DNA of 64,000 nucleotides from Naganishia liquefaciens (taxonomy: Eukaryota > Basidiomycota > Tremellomycetes > Filobasidiales > Filobasidiaceae), in assembly GCA_013423385.1 (NCBI GenBank), contig BLZA01000049.1:1-64000 (forward strand), in the 5' to 3' direction. A program made the position numbers and the translations under genes. Below, in pieces: positions 34,302 through 49,467 of this stretch (positions within the stretch are counted from its first letter, which is position 1; every line of letters starts with the position of its first letter). Under the pieces are notes generated by a model. That model had not been told where the DNA came from and searched no databases. It saw nothing but the letters and a program-made list of their open reading frames with translations.

Positions 34302-36940
34302 CTAGCCACGTTGACTATTTTGCCGTGGATGATCAGGTTCATGCTCGTTGTCATCCTCATCTCCGAGCTCAAAGACCACCTGCGTATCCCCATCGCCATA
34401 ATCGTCTCTGGCTGATCCATTGCCGCTCGCCTTGAAGCCGGAGCCGGAGCCAGACGCAGGATAATCGCCCATCTCGTGCGCCTCGCCTGGACCGAGTGGC
34501 ACTCTTTCTTCATCGTCCTGGATCGGACGTGGTTCCAAAGCTATGCGGGACTTTCGGAATCGATTTCTGGCCCGAAGGTAAAAGTATCCGCCTACTGAAG
34601 CGACAAGCAGCAGCAGCAATAATAATGCAGAGCCAGCGTACCATCCTATGCGGCACCTCAGAGTTTTAGCAATCGTGGACACCTTGCCCAAAATGGACAC
34701 CTTGCCCAAGATGTTACCTACCGTCTACTTCGGTTTTGCCCTTCACAGGTACGGTAAGGGCACCTGACAATGAGCCGATATACGGGCGCTCCTCCTCTCC
34801 TAGTCTACTTGGCATTCCAGCAACTTCGCCCGGGAGCAAGCTCATGTCGACGTTCATGAACCGCGTAATCATATCGCTTGTGACCTGTGGCAAGTCATAC
34901 CCGACCTATAGTACAAGGCGGAATTAGAAGGATGCGACAGGGGAGTTCAGATAACGCACCATGTGAGAGCCTCCTGCAACCTGAGACCCGAGAGTAAGTA
35001 AAATTCCTTTTCAAGCCGACTACCGACTCACCGTAACATAGGTAAGATTTCTCGCCGTTTGCCACGTCCCAGCATACGTCTCGTTTAGATACCACTTTTC
35101 TGCTGGCGTGTCCTGCATGGCGAAAATCAGTTTCCGACCTAGACTGGGTGGGACATTGGTCAAACTTACTGCCATGCCCTGCTCCCCATTCCACGTCAAA
35201 TCTCCTATTAGGCGCTCGATACCTTTATAGTTACATATTAAATCTTCGTCTCCGGCAAACAGCATAATTTGGACACCCGTTTCCAGAATCCCGGGCAAAA
35301 GGTGTACGGATGCCGGACTGCTCTGTAGGTATAGCTGCGATGAGACAATGTTGTCGCATTCGACCCATGCCGTCTCTTTTTCCATGGCGTGTAATGCTAT
35401 AATCACGTCTTGCCGCTGAGCGAGGTGTCAGCCGCTTTGTACGACGCATAGTCGGATACATACCCGCAAGTACTGATAAATGTCGGGCAAGTCTGGCGGC
35501 CAATTCATCCCGCAGGCTGGCCATTCATCGACTAGCCGCGTATCATAGACATTCATGCAGACCTTTTTGCCGTTCAGGCTGTAATGTGCGGATTTCATCA
35601 GTCGGATCATGGTTCAAGCTTTAAAAGAGCTCACTCCTGTGTGAATGGGTCTGTGACCGCGCCCATGACCTGTCCGCAAAGATCCACATTGATCGGCACG
35701 TTCGCTGGATCCGTGTATTTGTCGAGCTGAATCTGGCATTGCTGCATATATTGCTCTAGCGTTTCGGACTCCTACAAACCAGTCATCAACGGACCAATTC
35801 TTGGGTGGAGCGGGAGCTTGCTGTCGTACCTTGGAGCCCTGTTTGATGAGTCCCTTTTCGTACGCGAAATCTACGTATCCTTGATACTGAGTCTTGGGAT
35901 CAATCCAACCGTTTCCGATCGCTATCCCTTTCAAGGGAAAGCCAGGGAAGACCGAAGACTTGAGAAGTGCGTCGGCTGCAGGGAATCGGATGATCAAGCA
36001 GAGAAACCATGCTAAAGATTGAAGGCAGGCTTACCGAAATATGGGATGTATTGCCCGGCAAAGGACTCGCCCGCGAGATACGTCTGTCCAAGAACCGCAT
36101 TAGCGATAGACAGACCCATCAAATCTTTCCACGCACATCCTTTAGTTTCATCTCGGGGAAGATGGAATAAAAGTTCTGCAAGAAACGGACAAAATGCGCC
36201 GAGCCCTAGCAGTACGAATGGCGTGAGTCAACATTGAGACCCGCCCTCCGGAACCGCTTACCTGCGATAGTTCATGGAGATAATGATTCGTCGGGACCGT
36301 CGAGAACCCGGTGCCTGGCGGTTGATCCACTATTATCACACCGAATGCTATGAGACTATTGCATCTTCGCGGTGCCCAGAATTCTTGAACTCACCAAACA
36401 CGATCGTCGCAAACTCCTCCCATCCGCCTTCGACGAGCTTCAGTTCGACTTGACCTGATTCGGTTTGCGCGGCCGGTATCGTCCGGAATGGGCCTACTTC
36501 CATGAGTGATCCATCAAAGGATGAACAGCCGGGTCCTCCCTGAGGAGATGGGCCGCTTGAGGATCACTGCTTCTAGCTCGAGTAGAGAACTTTGCCTTAC
36601 GTTGAACCAGAAAATGACCCTATCTTTTCCAGCTGATCTCCGTGCGTTGACCATCATGAAGCTGCGGCGCCCATGAATAACGATTACAGAGATACACGGA
36701 GGTTTGTACGCACAATATTTGCGCGTCTTTGCCCGTATCTCCTTGCGAACCATCGTCGCCCTCTCCTGGATACGATGGAAGGTTTCCAGAATGAATCGTC
36801 AACGGATGTCTACCGCATGCTTCAGTCAATGGTCCGGTGTGGTGCGGCAGGGCGACTTACGTCGGATGGGAAGCCAATACGCCTATCCCCGGTAATGATT
36901 CCACGTAATAGTCTCCAGCAGCAGTAGCTGCAGGAACCAT
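34302..36940 (-). CDS. KEX1: Golgi serine carboxypeptidase, pheromone processing type
   Basis: Fifteen exons (36940-36861, 36809-36714, 36661-36601, 36539-36395, 36329-36262, 36205-36137, 36083-36035, 35975-35830, 35771-35635, 35578-35464, 35415-35170, 35112-35032, 34980-34960, 34905-34722, 34645-34302) give 613 residues from the ATG used. Kex1 trims C-terminal Lys/Arg after Kex2 cleavage. The S10 peptidase triad is visible: Ser180 in GESFAGQY, Asp380 in [10 protein letters not shown] and His437 in GGSHMVGYD, plus the substrate-binding [10 protein letters not shown]. One transmembrane helix ([20 protein letters not shown], about 504-523) and an acidic cytosolic tail are typical of Kex1 and absent from vacuolar carboxypeptidase Y. 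The signal peptide is missing with this start; an additional 5' exon probably exists at 36950-37200 but I could not fix it. Exon 13 has 21 nt. Confidence 0.92.
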
Positions 36941-37903
36941 GGTGAGCTCGAGATGCTACTTTAAGCTGTCCAAGCAAGACTTACAGAACGACAGGGCCCT
37001 TTTCCCGGGGCGCTCTCGCTTGCCATTGTGCATCTCGCTATCGTTCGTGGTGGGATTTCGATCTCGCGAGAAGGTCTCGCGCAGCCATACATCTTGATTC
37101 TGGCCTGTGAGATACTCCATGGAGAGTGGATGATTTCCCTCTGGCCGTTTGCTCGAGACAGAGAACGATGAGGGGTGAGCCATATGACGAATAGCACTCG
37201 GAGACTTGATTGTTTCAGGCTTCAACGTGTCGTGCTTTTGCTTCCGCGTCTCGAGCGAGATACATACGCGGTGCGCAGCGAGTCATTCGCTTCACAAGCA
37301 TTCATGCATGAACTCGTAGCCGTCATTTACTTGGTCCGCTCAGGGAATGATCCCCATCGGACCCAGTGGCTGATAGAGCCTCTTACCCCTGGGTCCATTG
37401 GACTGTCATGTCGCAACGAGATCCTTGCGAATTACGGCTCATACGCAGTTTACGAACAGATGCCAATATCGGGTGTTTTAACTTTGGTGGAGGAACCGGT
37501 CAAATATCTCGCTGCATATCAAGAATTCAGAGTGACCGTGCCATAGACGTTGGATATATGTACTAAGCCTTCTCAGATGTCCTAAGACTCACCCTGCACC
37601 CCCGCCACACTCCTTATGCCGTCTACTTCTTCAGTCTTTATGGCTCCGCGTCTTCGCAGCACTTCGGCTCTCCCGACTCTTGCCTCAATCACGTGACCCT
37701 TCTTGCTTCAAGCGGGACCGGTCCGATCGCTCTAGCCGAGCTTCTAGCCGAGCCCCGCAGGCGGCAATGCGGCATCCGCGTCCGCCGCCAAAGTGGGCAT
37801 CGACACTCTTTTCCACGTTGACGTCGTGACATGCTCGCTACAAAGCAGTCGCCTCATCCACCCGTCCATAGCATCTTGGAAAGACCCATCAACGACTTAT
37901 ACA
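36941..37903. other. Intergenic, likely KEX1 5' exon and dehydratase promoter
   Basis: The left part should hold the missing KEX1 signal-peptide exon. A plus-strand frame at 37175-37546 (internal FASQAFMHELVAVIYLVR) reads somewhat like protein, but has no ATG before codon 4 and no recognised domain, so I do not call it. The right 150 bp is GC-rich promoter sequence of the dehydratase gene. Confidence 0.4.
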
Positions 37904-39382
37904 ATGTCTGCTGAAGCACCGACCTCTTCTGCCGCTCCGACCGACCCTTCGCGTCCGATCCAAGACGCCGTTCCAACCGCGCCCTCCCAGCGAGCCCCGG
38001 GATCCCTGGCATCCTGCTCAGACGATGTGATCGCCAAGATCGAATACTTTGTCGTTCAGCCACGATGGGTCTTTGTCAGGGTGGAGAGCTCGAATGGACA
38101 TGTCGGATGGGGAGAGGCGACTCTCGAGGGGTAAGTCAGAGTCTGACTGTTCAGATGCCGTGAGACTGATCATCCGACGTCCGCAGCCATTCGGAAGCTG
38201 TCGAGGGCGCTCTCAAATCGCTTTCAAAGTGGTTCATCGGGTGGCCGACGGACAACATCAATGATATTTACGAGCACGCCTACCGAGGCAAATTCTACCG
38301 TGGTGGTGAAGTCTTGATGTCCGCCTTGTCCGGCCTGGATATCGCGCTCTGGGATTTGAAGGGCAAGCGTTTGGGCGTACCCGTTTGGTCGTTGCTGGGT
38401 GGCCTTGTTCGTGACAAGGTCAAGGTCTATTGCTGGATCGGAGGCGATCGGCCCGGAGATGTTCTGGATCAGGCGAAAATCCGGAAGGAAAAGGGATTCA
38501 CCGCTGTCAAGGTACGTGGCACGTATTCTGGCTGCCCCGCTCACACAAAGCTGACGTTTTCTGCTTCAAAGATGAACGCAACTGAAGATATGGGATGGCT
38601 TGATAGCCCTAAATGCCTCGACTCTGCCGTCGAACGACTGAAGCTCGCTCAAGGTGTCGGTCTCGACGTTGGTCTCGACTTCCACGGCCGTGTGCATCGT
38701 CCGATGGCCAAACAGCTCATCCAGCTCCTTGCGCCGTATCGACCGCTCTTCATCGAAGAGCCCTTGCTTGCTTCTCACATCACAGAATTGGCACAATTCA
38801 AGCACTGTGGTGTGCCTATTGCCCTTGGCGAACGACTCTACACGAGGAACGACTTCCGTCCTTACTTTGAAGCCGGTGTCGTGGACATGGTCCAGCCAGA
38901 TGTCTCGCACGCCGGTGGAATCTCGGAATGCATGCGAATCGGTCGAATGGCCGAAACATATGACTGCGCGTTCTCGCCGCATTGCCCGAACGGTCCCATC
39001 TCGCTTTTGGCATCCATTCATATGGATCTGGCGTTGCCGAACGTGAGTCCTCTACCTACTACGGTTTCTTTAGCTGAGCCTCTTGCTCTCAGTTCGGCAT
39101 TCAGGAGATGTCATATGCAATCCATTACAACACTGACGCCGACTTGGGGACATACCTACTCGTAAGCAGGATTTCGGTCCGCCTCAACATTCCCTTGCTT
39201 ACACTCGATTCTTCCAGAACCCGGAAATTCTCGAAGTTGTGGATGGCCACGTTGCTGCTCCGATGACACCGGGTCTCGGCCTGGACATCAACGAGGAGCT
39301 TGTCAGAGAAGCCGCCACAAAGTCCAAGCCGTGGGCAAACACACTCTGGCGAGGTCCCGATGGTGGTTTCAGGGAGTGGTAA
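37904..39382 (+). CDS. D-galactonate dehydratase-like enzyme (enolase superfamily)
   Basis: Five exons (37904-38130, 38187-38511, 38572-39042, 39093-39161, 39218-39382) give 418 residues. The mandelate racemase/enolase fold members remove water from sugar acids using Mg2+. The match to bacterial DgoD is strong and colinear: VDFHGR-type LDFHGRVHRPMAK, PYRPLFIEEP, GERLYTR, QPDVSHAGGI, AFSPHCPNGPI and TPGLGLDINEE. The presumed ligands and catalytic residues are Asp in LDFHGR, Glu in IEEP, Glu in GER and His in SPHCPNGP. The first 35 residues are Ser/Pro/Ala-rich with no clear targeting signal. Substrate could be another aldonate; fungal galactonate use by this route is inferred. Bacterial-type sequence with fungal introns suggests old transfer or deep inheritance. 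Confidence 0.88.
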
Positions 39383-39881
39383 ATAATGTTGTCGGGCGAA
39401 AGGTTAGACCCTCGTAGATTTTTTGTCGTGTTGGTTACATGACATTGCATCGATGAGCTTGCCGCATTGAATTTCTAGCCAAAGACCAGTCTTCTCACCG
39501 AAGGATCCTCGCCAGTATCCCTTCTGTGCCTAACGGAAAACGTCATTTGTAGACAAGAGCACGCGTGCACGGTCCAGACCCGACACATGTAGATGCCTGA
39601 GAGACGTCAAGGAAGCCCTCGAGCTTGGCTGCCTAATGAAGACTAGCGCCGGCTCGCGGATGCAAAGTTATTGCGGCGGCTGACGATCGTCACCTGCTCG
39701 TCACGCACGTTTCCTCGATAGCGGCTTGCATTTATTGGCCACATGTGCCGGTCCAGTCGACTCAGCAGTCAATCTCCCTGGCGTATTATAGGTAGCGCAT
39801 ACAGACTCGTATCTGACGCGCAATACACTGCATTGTGCGAAATCACTGCCAGAGCTCTCCCATCAGAGCTGATTCTTCACC
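39383..39881. other. Intergenic, promoter of VTC4
   Basis: About 500 bp between two genes on the same strand. TATT at about 39730 and CT-poor sequence precede the VTC4 ATG. No phosphate-response CACGTG motif was found. Nothing else is recognised. Confidence 0.4.
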
Positions 39882-42731
39882 ATGAAGTTTGGTCAGCGTA
39901 TTCGAGTAAGTTGCTCTCTTCTTCCGAACAATTCGCAGCCTCACCTGATCCATCCGCAGACATCGCTGTATCCAGAATGGCAGGACAAGTACCTCGACTA
40001 CAACGGCCTCAAGAAGGACCTCAAGTCGAAAACGAAGTCCGCCTATCCAGATGAGCGATGGAATGACAACGACGAGCGGGAGTTTACCAACAAGCTCGAA
40101 CGCGAACTCGAAAAGTGTGAAGACTTCCAGCTAACAAAAGCCGAGGAGCTGAGTCAACGGATCGAATCGCTCGAGAAGACGGTGCATGGGCTCGTCAAGG
40201 CTTACGACTCGCAGCAGGGCCACGGCCATGATGACGACGAAAACGATAAGCCGTCGGCATCTCGTCTCGAATCGCAGGATCAGGATACCGCCGCGTTGGA
40301 CGGTGGATCCGATGATGAGGATGATGGAGCGGACGATGAGGATGATGCGAGGAGTGAGGCTTCGTACGATGATAAGTTTAAAGATATGGAGGAAGAAGTC
40401 GCTACCCTGGTTGCCGATGTGCACGATTTGGCACTTTACACCAAACTCAACTTTACCGGTTTCATGAAGATTGTGAAAAAGCATGATGTAGGTTGCGTTC
40501 TTCCGTCTCGGACCCCGATGCTGACTTTTCATCCGATCCGATCTTCCAGAAAGTCACCGGCTACACGTTGAAACCCGAATTCAGCTCCGATTACCTCGAC
40601 AAGCACCCTTTCTACAAGTACAACTACGACGGTCTCATTGTCAAGCTATCAAGGCTGTTTGACTTGGTTCGAACGAGGGGACACCCGATCGAGGGTGATT
40701 CCGCTGCCGGCGGTTCGCAGAATGCCTTCGTGCGAAGCACTACCAAATACTGGGTAAGCCTTCCCTCGTCTTATGAAGAGACGACGCTAATGAGCCTCCT
40801 GTAGGTTCACGAGGATAACATCATTCCCTTGAAACTGGCAATCTTGAAGCACCTTCCCGTATTGGGTATGTCAAGGATCTTCGCGCATCGAGCGCACGCT
40901 CATCTCTCTTTCAGTCTTCAACCCTAAGAAGCCCTTCGAACCGAAGGACGCCGCCATCACCTCCATCTACTTTGACAATGAAGACCTCGACCTCTACCTC
41001 GGCCGACTCGAAAAGACGGAAGGTGCGGAAGCCATCCGACTTCGATGGTATGGCGACATGGACCAAAAAATGATCTTCGTCGAACGAAAGACGCATCGTG
41101 AAGATTGGACAGGCGAAAAGTCGGTCAAGGCCCGGTTCGGTATCGCGGAACAGAAGGTCAATGACTTTATCTCTGGACGCCTGACGATGGATGCCGAGTT
41201 TGATGAGCTCGTCAAGAAGGGGAAGAAGTCGCAGAAGGAAGTTGAGGGTATGAAGCAGCTAGCGAACGAGGTCCAGTACGCGATCATTACTCGTCGTCTC
41301 AAACCTGGTAAGTGTCTGTATACTATGTTGCTGCACTTCACTAACATCCCGCCAGTCATGCGATCTTTCTACAACCGAACCGCTTTCCAGCTGCCCGGTG
41401 ATGCCCGAGTTCGAATCTCCCTTGATACGGAATTGTCAATGATTCGGGAGGACGACTTTGACGGCAAGCCTCGAGCCGGAAAGAATTGGAGACGAACCGA
41501 CATCGGCATCGACTACCCGTTCGAGCAGCTGCCCAAGGAGGATAAGGAGCTCTTCCGGTATGCTGTTCTCGAGGTGAAGCTGCAGACACAACTCGGTCAG
41601 GAACCGCCAGACTGGATCCGCGACCTCATCGCCAGTCACTTGGTCGAAGCCGTGCCAAAGTTCTCAAAGTTCATTCACGGTTGTGCCACTCTCCTTCCTG
41701 AGCGTGTCGAGTTGATCCCCTACTGGGCTCCGCAATACGAGCAGACGGACATCAAGAAGCCGGTCAACCCGAAGTCTCGCGTGCTGATCGAGCGACCGCA
41801 CTCCGCCGCACAATCTTCCGCATCGAACAATACCTCAATTCCAACATCGCCCACACCTTCTCAGCCGACTTACTATGAACCTGTCTCTGAAGGAGAAGAC
41901 GAGGACGAAGGTTTCCTGGGACACGCGGCCAACGATGAAGCGCGCCGATTGGGCCTCCCTCCCGATGCCCACAGCCAAGCGGAAGCCGCCAAGCTGTTCC
42001 GTGAAAACAAGTTGCGTGAAGAGGCGGAACATGCGAGGGCGAACGGCCAAGATCCGGAACAAGATCCCGCACGACGAGCAAGTGTCAGCCAGTCGACCAA
42101 GAAATATGGACCTCGTCTCGACATCGATCCACTCCAACCTTCGTCATCGTTTGACAAGAAGCTTGCACTGCTGGATCCAAAGAGCATGCAGAAGCTCTTC
42201 AAGGCCAAAGACTCGCAGAATCGCTCCACCAATGACGATGGGGATGACGAGGATGAAGATGAAGAAGAGGGAGCCGCTGCCAACTACGATCCGAACCACG
42301 TTGAATATACTCGTCAATTCAACGCGCCAGAGGGAAAGCGGATAGCTACATTGGTACGAATCGAGCCCAAGGTGTTCTTCGCGAATGAGCGAACATTTTT
42401 GAAGGTAAGTCGGGCTATGCAACATACAGCGCGTTGATGCTAACAGAATTGCCAGTGGCTCGGCTTTGGTGTTCTTCTTGCTGGTATCGCCACGACATTG
42501 CTCAACTTCATCCACATTGAGGATACCGTCGGACTGATCAGCGCCACTTGCTTCACGTTCACTGCACTCATGGCGATCCTTTACGCCGGCGGGATGTACG
42601 CTTATCGTGTCATCAAGCTGCGTAGGAGGGAGGCTATCAATTACCACGACCCATACGGCCCGAGCGCCTTGTGCGTGACGTTGATTGCATCCATTTTGGT
42701 TAACGTTGTCCTGCGTTTGAAGGAGTTGTAG
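39882..42731 (+). CDS. VTC4: Polyphosphate polymerase of the vacuolar VTC complex
   Basis: Seven exons (39882-39905, 39960-40487, 40550-40753, 40805-40865, 40915-41307, 41356-42404, 42456-42731) give 844 residues; yeast Vtc4 has 721. It polymerises ATP gamma-phosphate into polyphosphate while passing it into the vacuole. An SPX domain starts at the N-terminus ([26 protein letters not shown]), interrupted by a long acidic insert, and ends near [19 protein letters not shown]. The catalytic tunnel domain has [72 protein letters not shown] and [14 protein letters not shown], matching Vtc4 better than Vtc2/3. A long acidic linker precedes three membrane helices ([51 protein letters not shown]). 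The first exon encodes only eight residues. Confidence 0.94.
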
Positions 42732-45123
42732 GTCAGCTAGCTTGCGGTATCTTCTAGAGCATGTATTGCTTGAGAAATGGGCATCCTCCATCGCTTCGCA
42801 ATCATAGTCCAAGGTCGTCGTTCTCTGCTCAGCCGTTCTCGTTCAGGCTTTCCATATATACAGATTCCATCGAAGCCTTACCCAGGCTCTTCATGGTGGC
42901 ATGTAGACGCATCCGGCGTGTTCCAACATTACGGCAATAACTGATCCCTCGGAAACAAACGAGCGGCTTACTCCTCCCTGAACAGTGTAGATAATGACTG
43001 GCTACGGCCTGACTGACTCTGCCTCAATCTTGACGGGATCTGGCCACCTGTAGCATGCGCGTGCGGCTGGTGAAGTCAGGCCGCTTCGAGAGAGGGTTGA
43101 GACGCTACAGCGGAACGGCATCTTCTACACATCAGGGATAGTGTCAAATGCATCAATGTCGCCTCCCTCAGATTTTCTTGGCTCATGCTGATCTTCGGTG
43201 TTATGTAGGCTTCTCGTGTTACAAGCTAAATACTATAAAACCCTCAAACACCGGTATGGTGCGCCAAGCGCTCTAGCTGTTATCATTCATCCCCAAAATG
43301 GAGGGAGAAAGCTAAACAAAGCTCTTTCAAGTACGATCAAAGCTCTTCAAGAAACCCTGCATTAGGGCGCTCCTATATAGGAGATATCTTGGAGGTGAGG
43401 CTGCACGAGCAAGAAAGCGCTTGATACCAGGACAGGAAACGATATCCAGCCAGCTCATCAGCAGCATCGATTGAAAGAGTCGTAACGATCAACGCCATCA
43501 GCAAAAAGAGAGAGGTGGGGGTTAGGGTCCCCCCGAGCCCACTAGCTACCGTGCACTGTAGCTTCTTATTTGTTGCAGCTAAATTAAATCTTCTGTCTTT
43601 TTCGCTTTTTATCGAGCTCACTTTCCCTGCTAAGGACGTCTCCTTAGATCCCCAACCCCCGGCCTAAATTGGCGCTGTTTGTCGAATCAAGGGCCAAGAT
43701 TGTGCCAAAACTTCGTACAGCTGACTCTTGCCTGGCTATTCTGGTAGGAAGAGCCGGGTGGTTGTTGTGGGCGAGCCAGCTGACTAGACTTAGGGATCTT
43801 CTTTCCGATTGACCCAAGCAAACGTAGCAAATTCTTGGAGCTTGTGAGAATCGAACATCAGGCTGAACGGATTCTGCACGAAGCCACAAGAATTCCACTA
43901 CGCCACGGAAGAGGGAGATAACCAAAATCCTTTCCAGTAACTACATATTCAATTTCCGCGGTTGTATGAGGCTCTTGGCCCGCCATCGATATGTGTTATG
44001 TGTCGATGCGTGTATGAATTTCCCCAAAGTGACGATCATAAACATTCTTTTAGATGGGAAACGACTGCCAATCGATGCAGCTTTCGGGATTTTTGGCAGT
44101 CAGAGAAGACTGTTCATCCATTGAGACTGCAGATATGTCTAGTTGACTGTAACGCAAAAGCTAACTAGCCCAGAATATAACAAGTCACCATAAAATTTGA
44201 GCCTTGCAGAAGCAGGGGCCGACAACATAGGTGTATGGCCAGATGCAAGAAATCTGTTTTCCTGTATCTTGCCATCATGGGATGCAGGTATCCCGCCTCG
44301 CTATAGGTCGCGAACTGCACGACCAGTTCACAAGTCAGCCTGTAAAGATGGAATAGTCCCTTCTCTGCCCCACTAGCAGGACTCCGGGACAGAACTGACG
44401 CGACGTCTCGCTTGAAACTCAATCAGACCATGACATGCGCTGCAAATCAAGCTCAACAGCAGAGAAACCTGGGACTGGGCTAGACTTCTTTCTTCCAATC
44501 ATTTTGACAGAGAAGGTATACACAGCCGAGTTATTCTTCGAGCAATACAGCTCCTGACATTGGAACGTGGTGCTATCTTTTGTCAGGCATTCTCGAACTA
44601 GTATCGTAGAATGTGCCAGGCCGCGGGAATTGTCTTGGATAGCTCACTTTGAGCTCTACCGAGCCTGATTCAGCGTTTGGCCGGTGATTGCAATGGGGAA
44701 ATCATGCTAGCCAACATGATTGCCCAGAACTCTGTCTTCAGTAGATGTCGGCATTTGTGATTAGGATTGTGAACTGATCGCAGGTCACTGACTCCCACCT
44801 TCGCTTTAAAAACCGAGTACATATGAGACACGAATACCTGTGTTGCCTCGTGTACGCACAGCGCCTTGATCTGGCCTCAAATGACACCTGATTATTGCAC
44901 ATTTGCCCAGCAGTCCAGCCGATCTGAAGCATTTGATGGAACATACGTATAGTTCGCCCGTTCTAGACTAGGATGCAGATGCTGAGAGTGTGACAATCCC
45001 ACTGAAGTACCTAGATGCATTGAGAGGATATCATACATACAAGTTTTGACCGATGCCACAATGCAATGTCAAAGTTCTGGTCTATATGAGAATTACCGAT
45101 AACACACGCGCGAGGGAACGAAT
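42732..45123. other. Gene-free stretch between VTC4 and ERG11
   Basis: The longest gap of the dense part (2.4 kb). It contains a perfect palindrome CTCCTATATAGGAG near 43370, a tRNA-like trace near 43825-43915 and many AGCT words between 43270 and 43640. Minus-strand open frames (43373-43621 and others) show no domains. It could hold small mobile-element remains. Confidence 0.4.
43825..43915 (-). other. tRNA-like A/B-box trace
   Basis: Read on the minus strand, TGGCGTAGTGG resembles a Pol III A box and GTTCGATTC a B box about 40 nt later, with TTGTGGC between them as in tRNA-His loops. The T-arm and anticodon stems do not pair well, so this is at most a decayed tRNA or a tRNA-derived SINE end. 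Confidence 0.2.
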
Positions 45124-47604
<2,481 letters not shown>

Positions 47605-47922
47605 TGCTGACGCTGTCTCAAGCGAGCCCCGAGCGATCCTGGCCAACGAGACGAAAGATATATGGACAAGGTGATTCGCTCGTACGACTTTACTGATTCG
47701 ACTTTCTTTGCGGAGGCCAAGTCGCGTCGTGTTGTTTTTGTTTCACTTGCGCGCGTGCGCGGGAGCAGCAACTTTAACACGTCATTGTTTGCCCAGGATG
47801 ACCCAACGGAAGGCAGGAGGCGTAGCTTGAGGCGTTAGCCTTCCACTACCACCGCCGCCTGTGAATCGTCTTTATGGAAGTGTTATATCTTTCCTTATTC
47901 GATACAAAGGGTTCCAGACTAT
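47605..47922. promoter_or_regulatory. ERG20-ERG11 intergenic region
   Basis: These 318 bp hold the 3' end of ERG20 and the ERG11 promoter. I looked for sterol-regulatory elements (TCGTATA, ATCAC) and found no convincing SRE or TATA box. Confidence 0.4.
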
Positions 47923-49467
47923 CTACTTTGATCGTTTGTATACCTTGTCCAAGAAGCTGACGAACACTTGCTTCTTCAAGCCCGTCTTGGCTTCATCCAC
48001 CTGATCGATCATCTTGGTGATTTTCTCGTAAGATTCCTGTTCGTATTTGGCAAAACGGCCAGCAACATCGACTTCTGGAGACGCAAAGACCTCCTTCACC
48101 TTCTTCTCCGACGTTGCGTTCCTTCGGCCGTAGTTATCCTGCAATTAGAGGATGATCAGCGGCCTGGATAACAGCAAAAGATCGCATACATACATCGAGA
48201 ATCTGTCGCTGTTCCGGTGTAGCGTTTTGCAAAGCGATGTTGATGTTCCACGAACACTTGTTGTCCTATACGCAAAAGTAGACCTCAGCAAGGGGATCAC
48301 GACTTGAAAGTCTGACATACGAGAATATCCGTGCCAATCTTGCCGATGACCTTTTCGTCGCCGTAGCAATCCAGGTAGTCATCCTGGACTTGGAAGTATT
48401 CGCCAAGGGGAAGGAGGATGTTCAAGGCCTCAGTGTAAGCAGCTTCATCCGTGACGCCAGCCTAAGGAGCGCAAATCAGTACCCGTTGCAGGATTGAAGA
48501 TTGAAAGACATTGACATACCATTCGCATAGCGAGGGCGACGGGCAGATAGAACGAGTAGAAGGCAGTCTTGTATACGACGATGAGATGGTGCCTGAATCA
48601 TCGTTAGCCGCGCGAAAACCGCAAGGCCTGACTGCTGGACTTACTTCTCTAGCGAAAACTTCGATAGGTCCACGTTGTCTTCCGGAGCTGTGATCAAGTC
48701 GATCAACTGGCCAATCTCTGTCTGGAATGTGACCTGTAGATACCAGAACATGTCAGTCAACGGCGATCTCTCCAATGACAATCACACTGACATCATGGAA
48801 GAGTTCCAAAAGATCGACGTAGTACTTCTCTTGCCTGAAATGCTTCTTCAACAGGAAGTAGATGGCACCCTCGAGCAAGAACGCGTCGTTGATTGCAATG
48901 TTCCCCACACCGGGCTATGAGAGACTGCATGAGCCTTCGCACGTTGAGTTGAATCATTGGTACTCACAACCTGATACCAGCATGGCTGACCTCGTCGGGT
49001 GATGCTTGCATCCATCATGTCATCGGCAACCAAGAAGTAGGCTTGGAGCTGATTGTTGAGGTACCGTTGATTAGCACAGCCCCTTGTAGATGGGCAATAC
49101 ACTCACAAGTTCAATGCACCAACCCAATAGAGCGGCCTTGAAGTACTCATCCTCGGTCAGATCGGACCCCTTGAGGATCTCAACCGTGTCCACAACTGAC
49201 ATGCCCCGGTTGAGTTTACCTATCGAAAGACATCAGGTATTGCGGCAAGGCGGTTACTGGTGCGACATACCTCCGGGAGTGTTGTAATCCAATACCTGAT
49301 AAAGACTGTAAGACAGATGACAGATCCCTCGAAGTCAATGGACTCACGCGTTGATACCACTCGACAGCATCCTTGGGCATTCCCTCCTTCTTGAGGTATG
49401 CGGTCAATTCCTCGACAATCCGCGGGAAGACGGACAGGAAACGTTCTCTTCGGTTGGCACTGCTCAT
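47923..49467 (-). CDS. ERG20: Farnesyl diphosphate synthase
   Basis: Ten exons (49467-49348, 49295-49271, 49219-49107, 49048-48968, 48914-48792, 48733-48645, 48592-48520, 48461-48321, 48265-48194, 48138-47923) give 350 residues, the usual size. It condenses IPP with DMAPP and then GPP to farnesyl diphosphate for sterols, dolichol, ubiquinone and prenylation. The first aspartate-rich motif DDMMD is at 95-99, preceded by AYFLVA, where the aromatic pair limits product length to C15. The second, DDYLD, is at 235-239 in [21 protein letters not shown] follows and the C-terminus KVYKRSK is family-like. Exon 2 has 25 nt. The gene reads towards ERG11, which follows on the same strand. Confidence 0.96.

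Noticed and set aside
37175-37546. 123-codon plus-strand frame
   Set aside because: It reads a little like protein but overlaps the likely KEX1 5' exon region and has no domain or splice partner.
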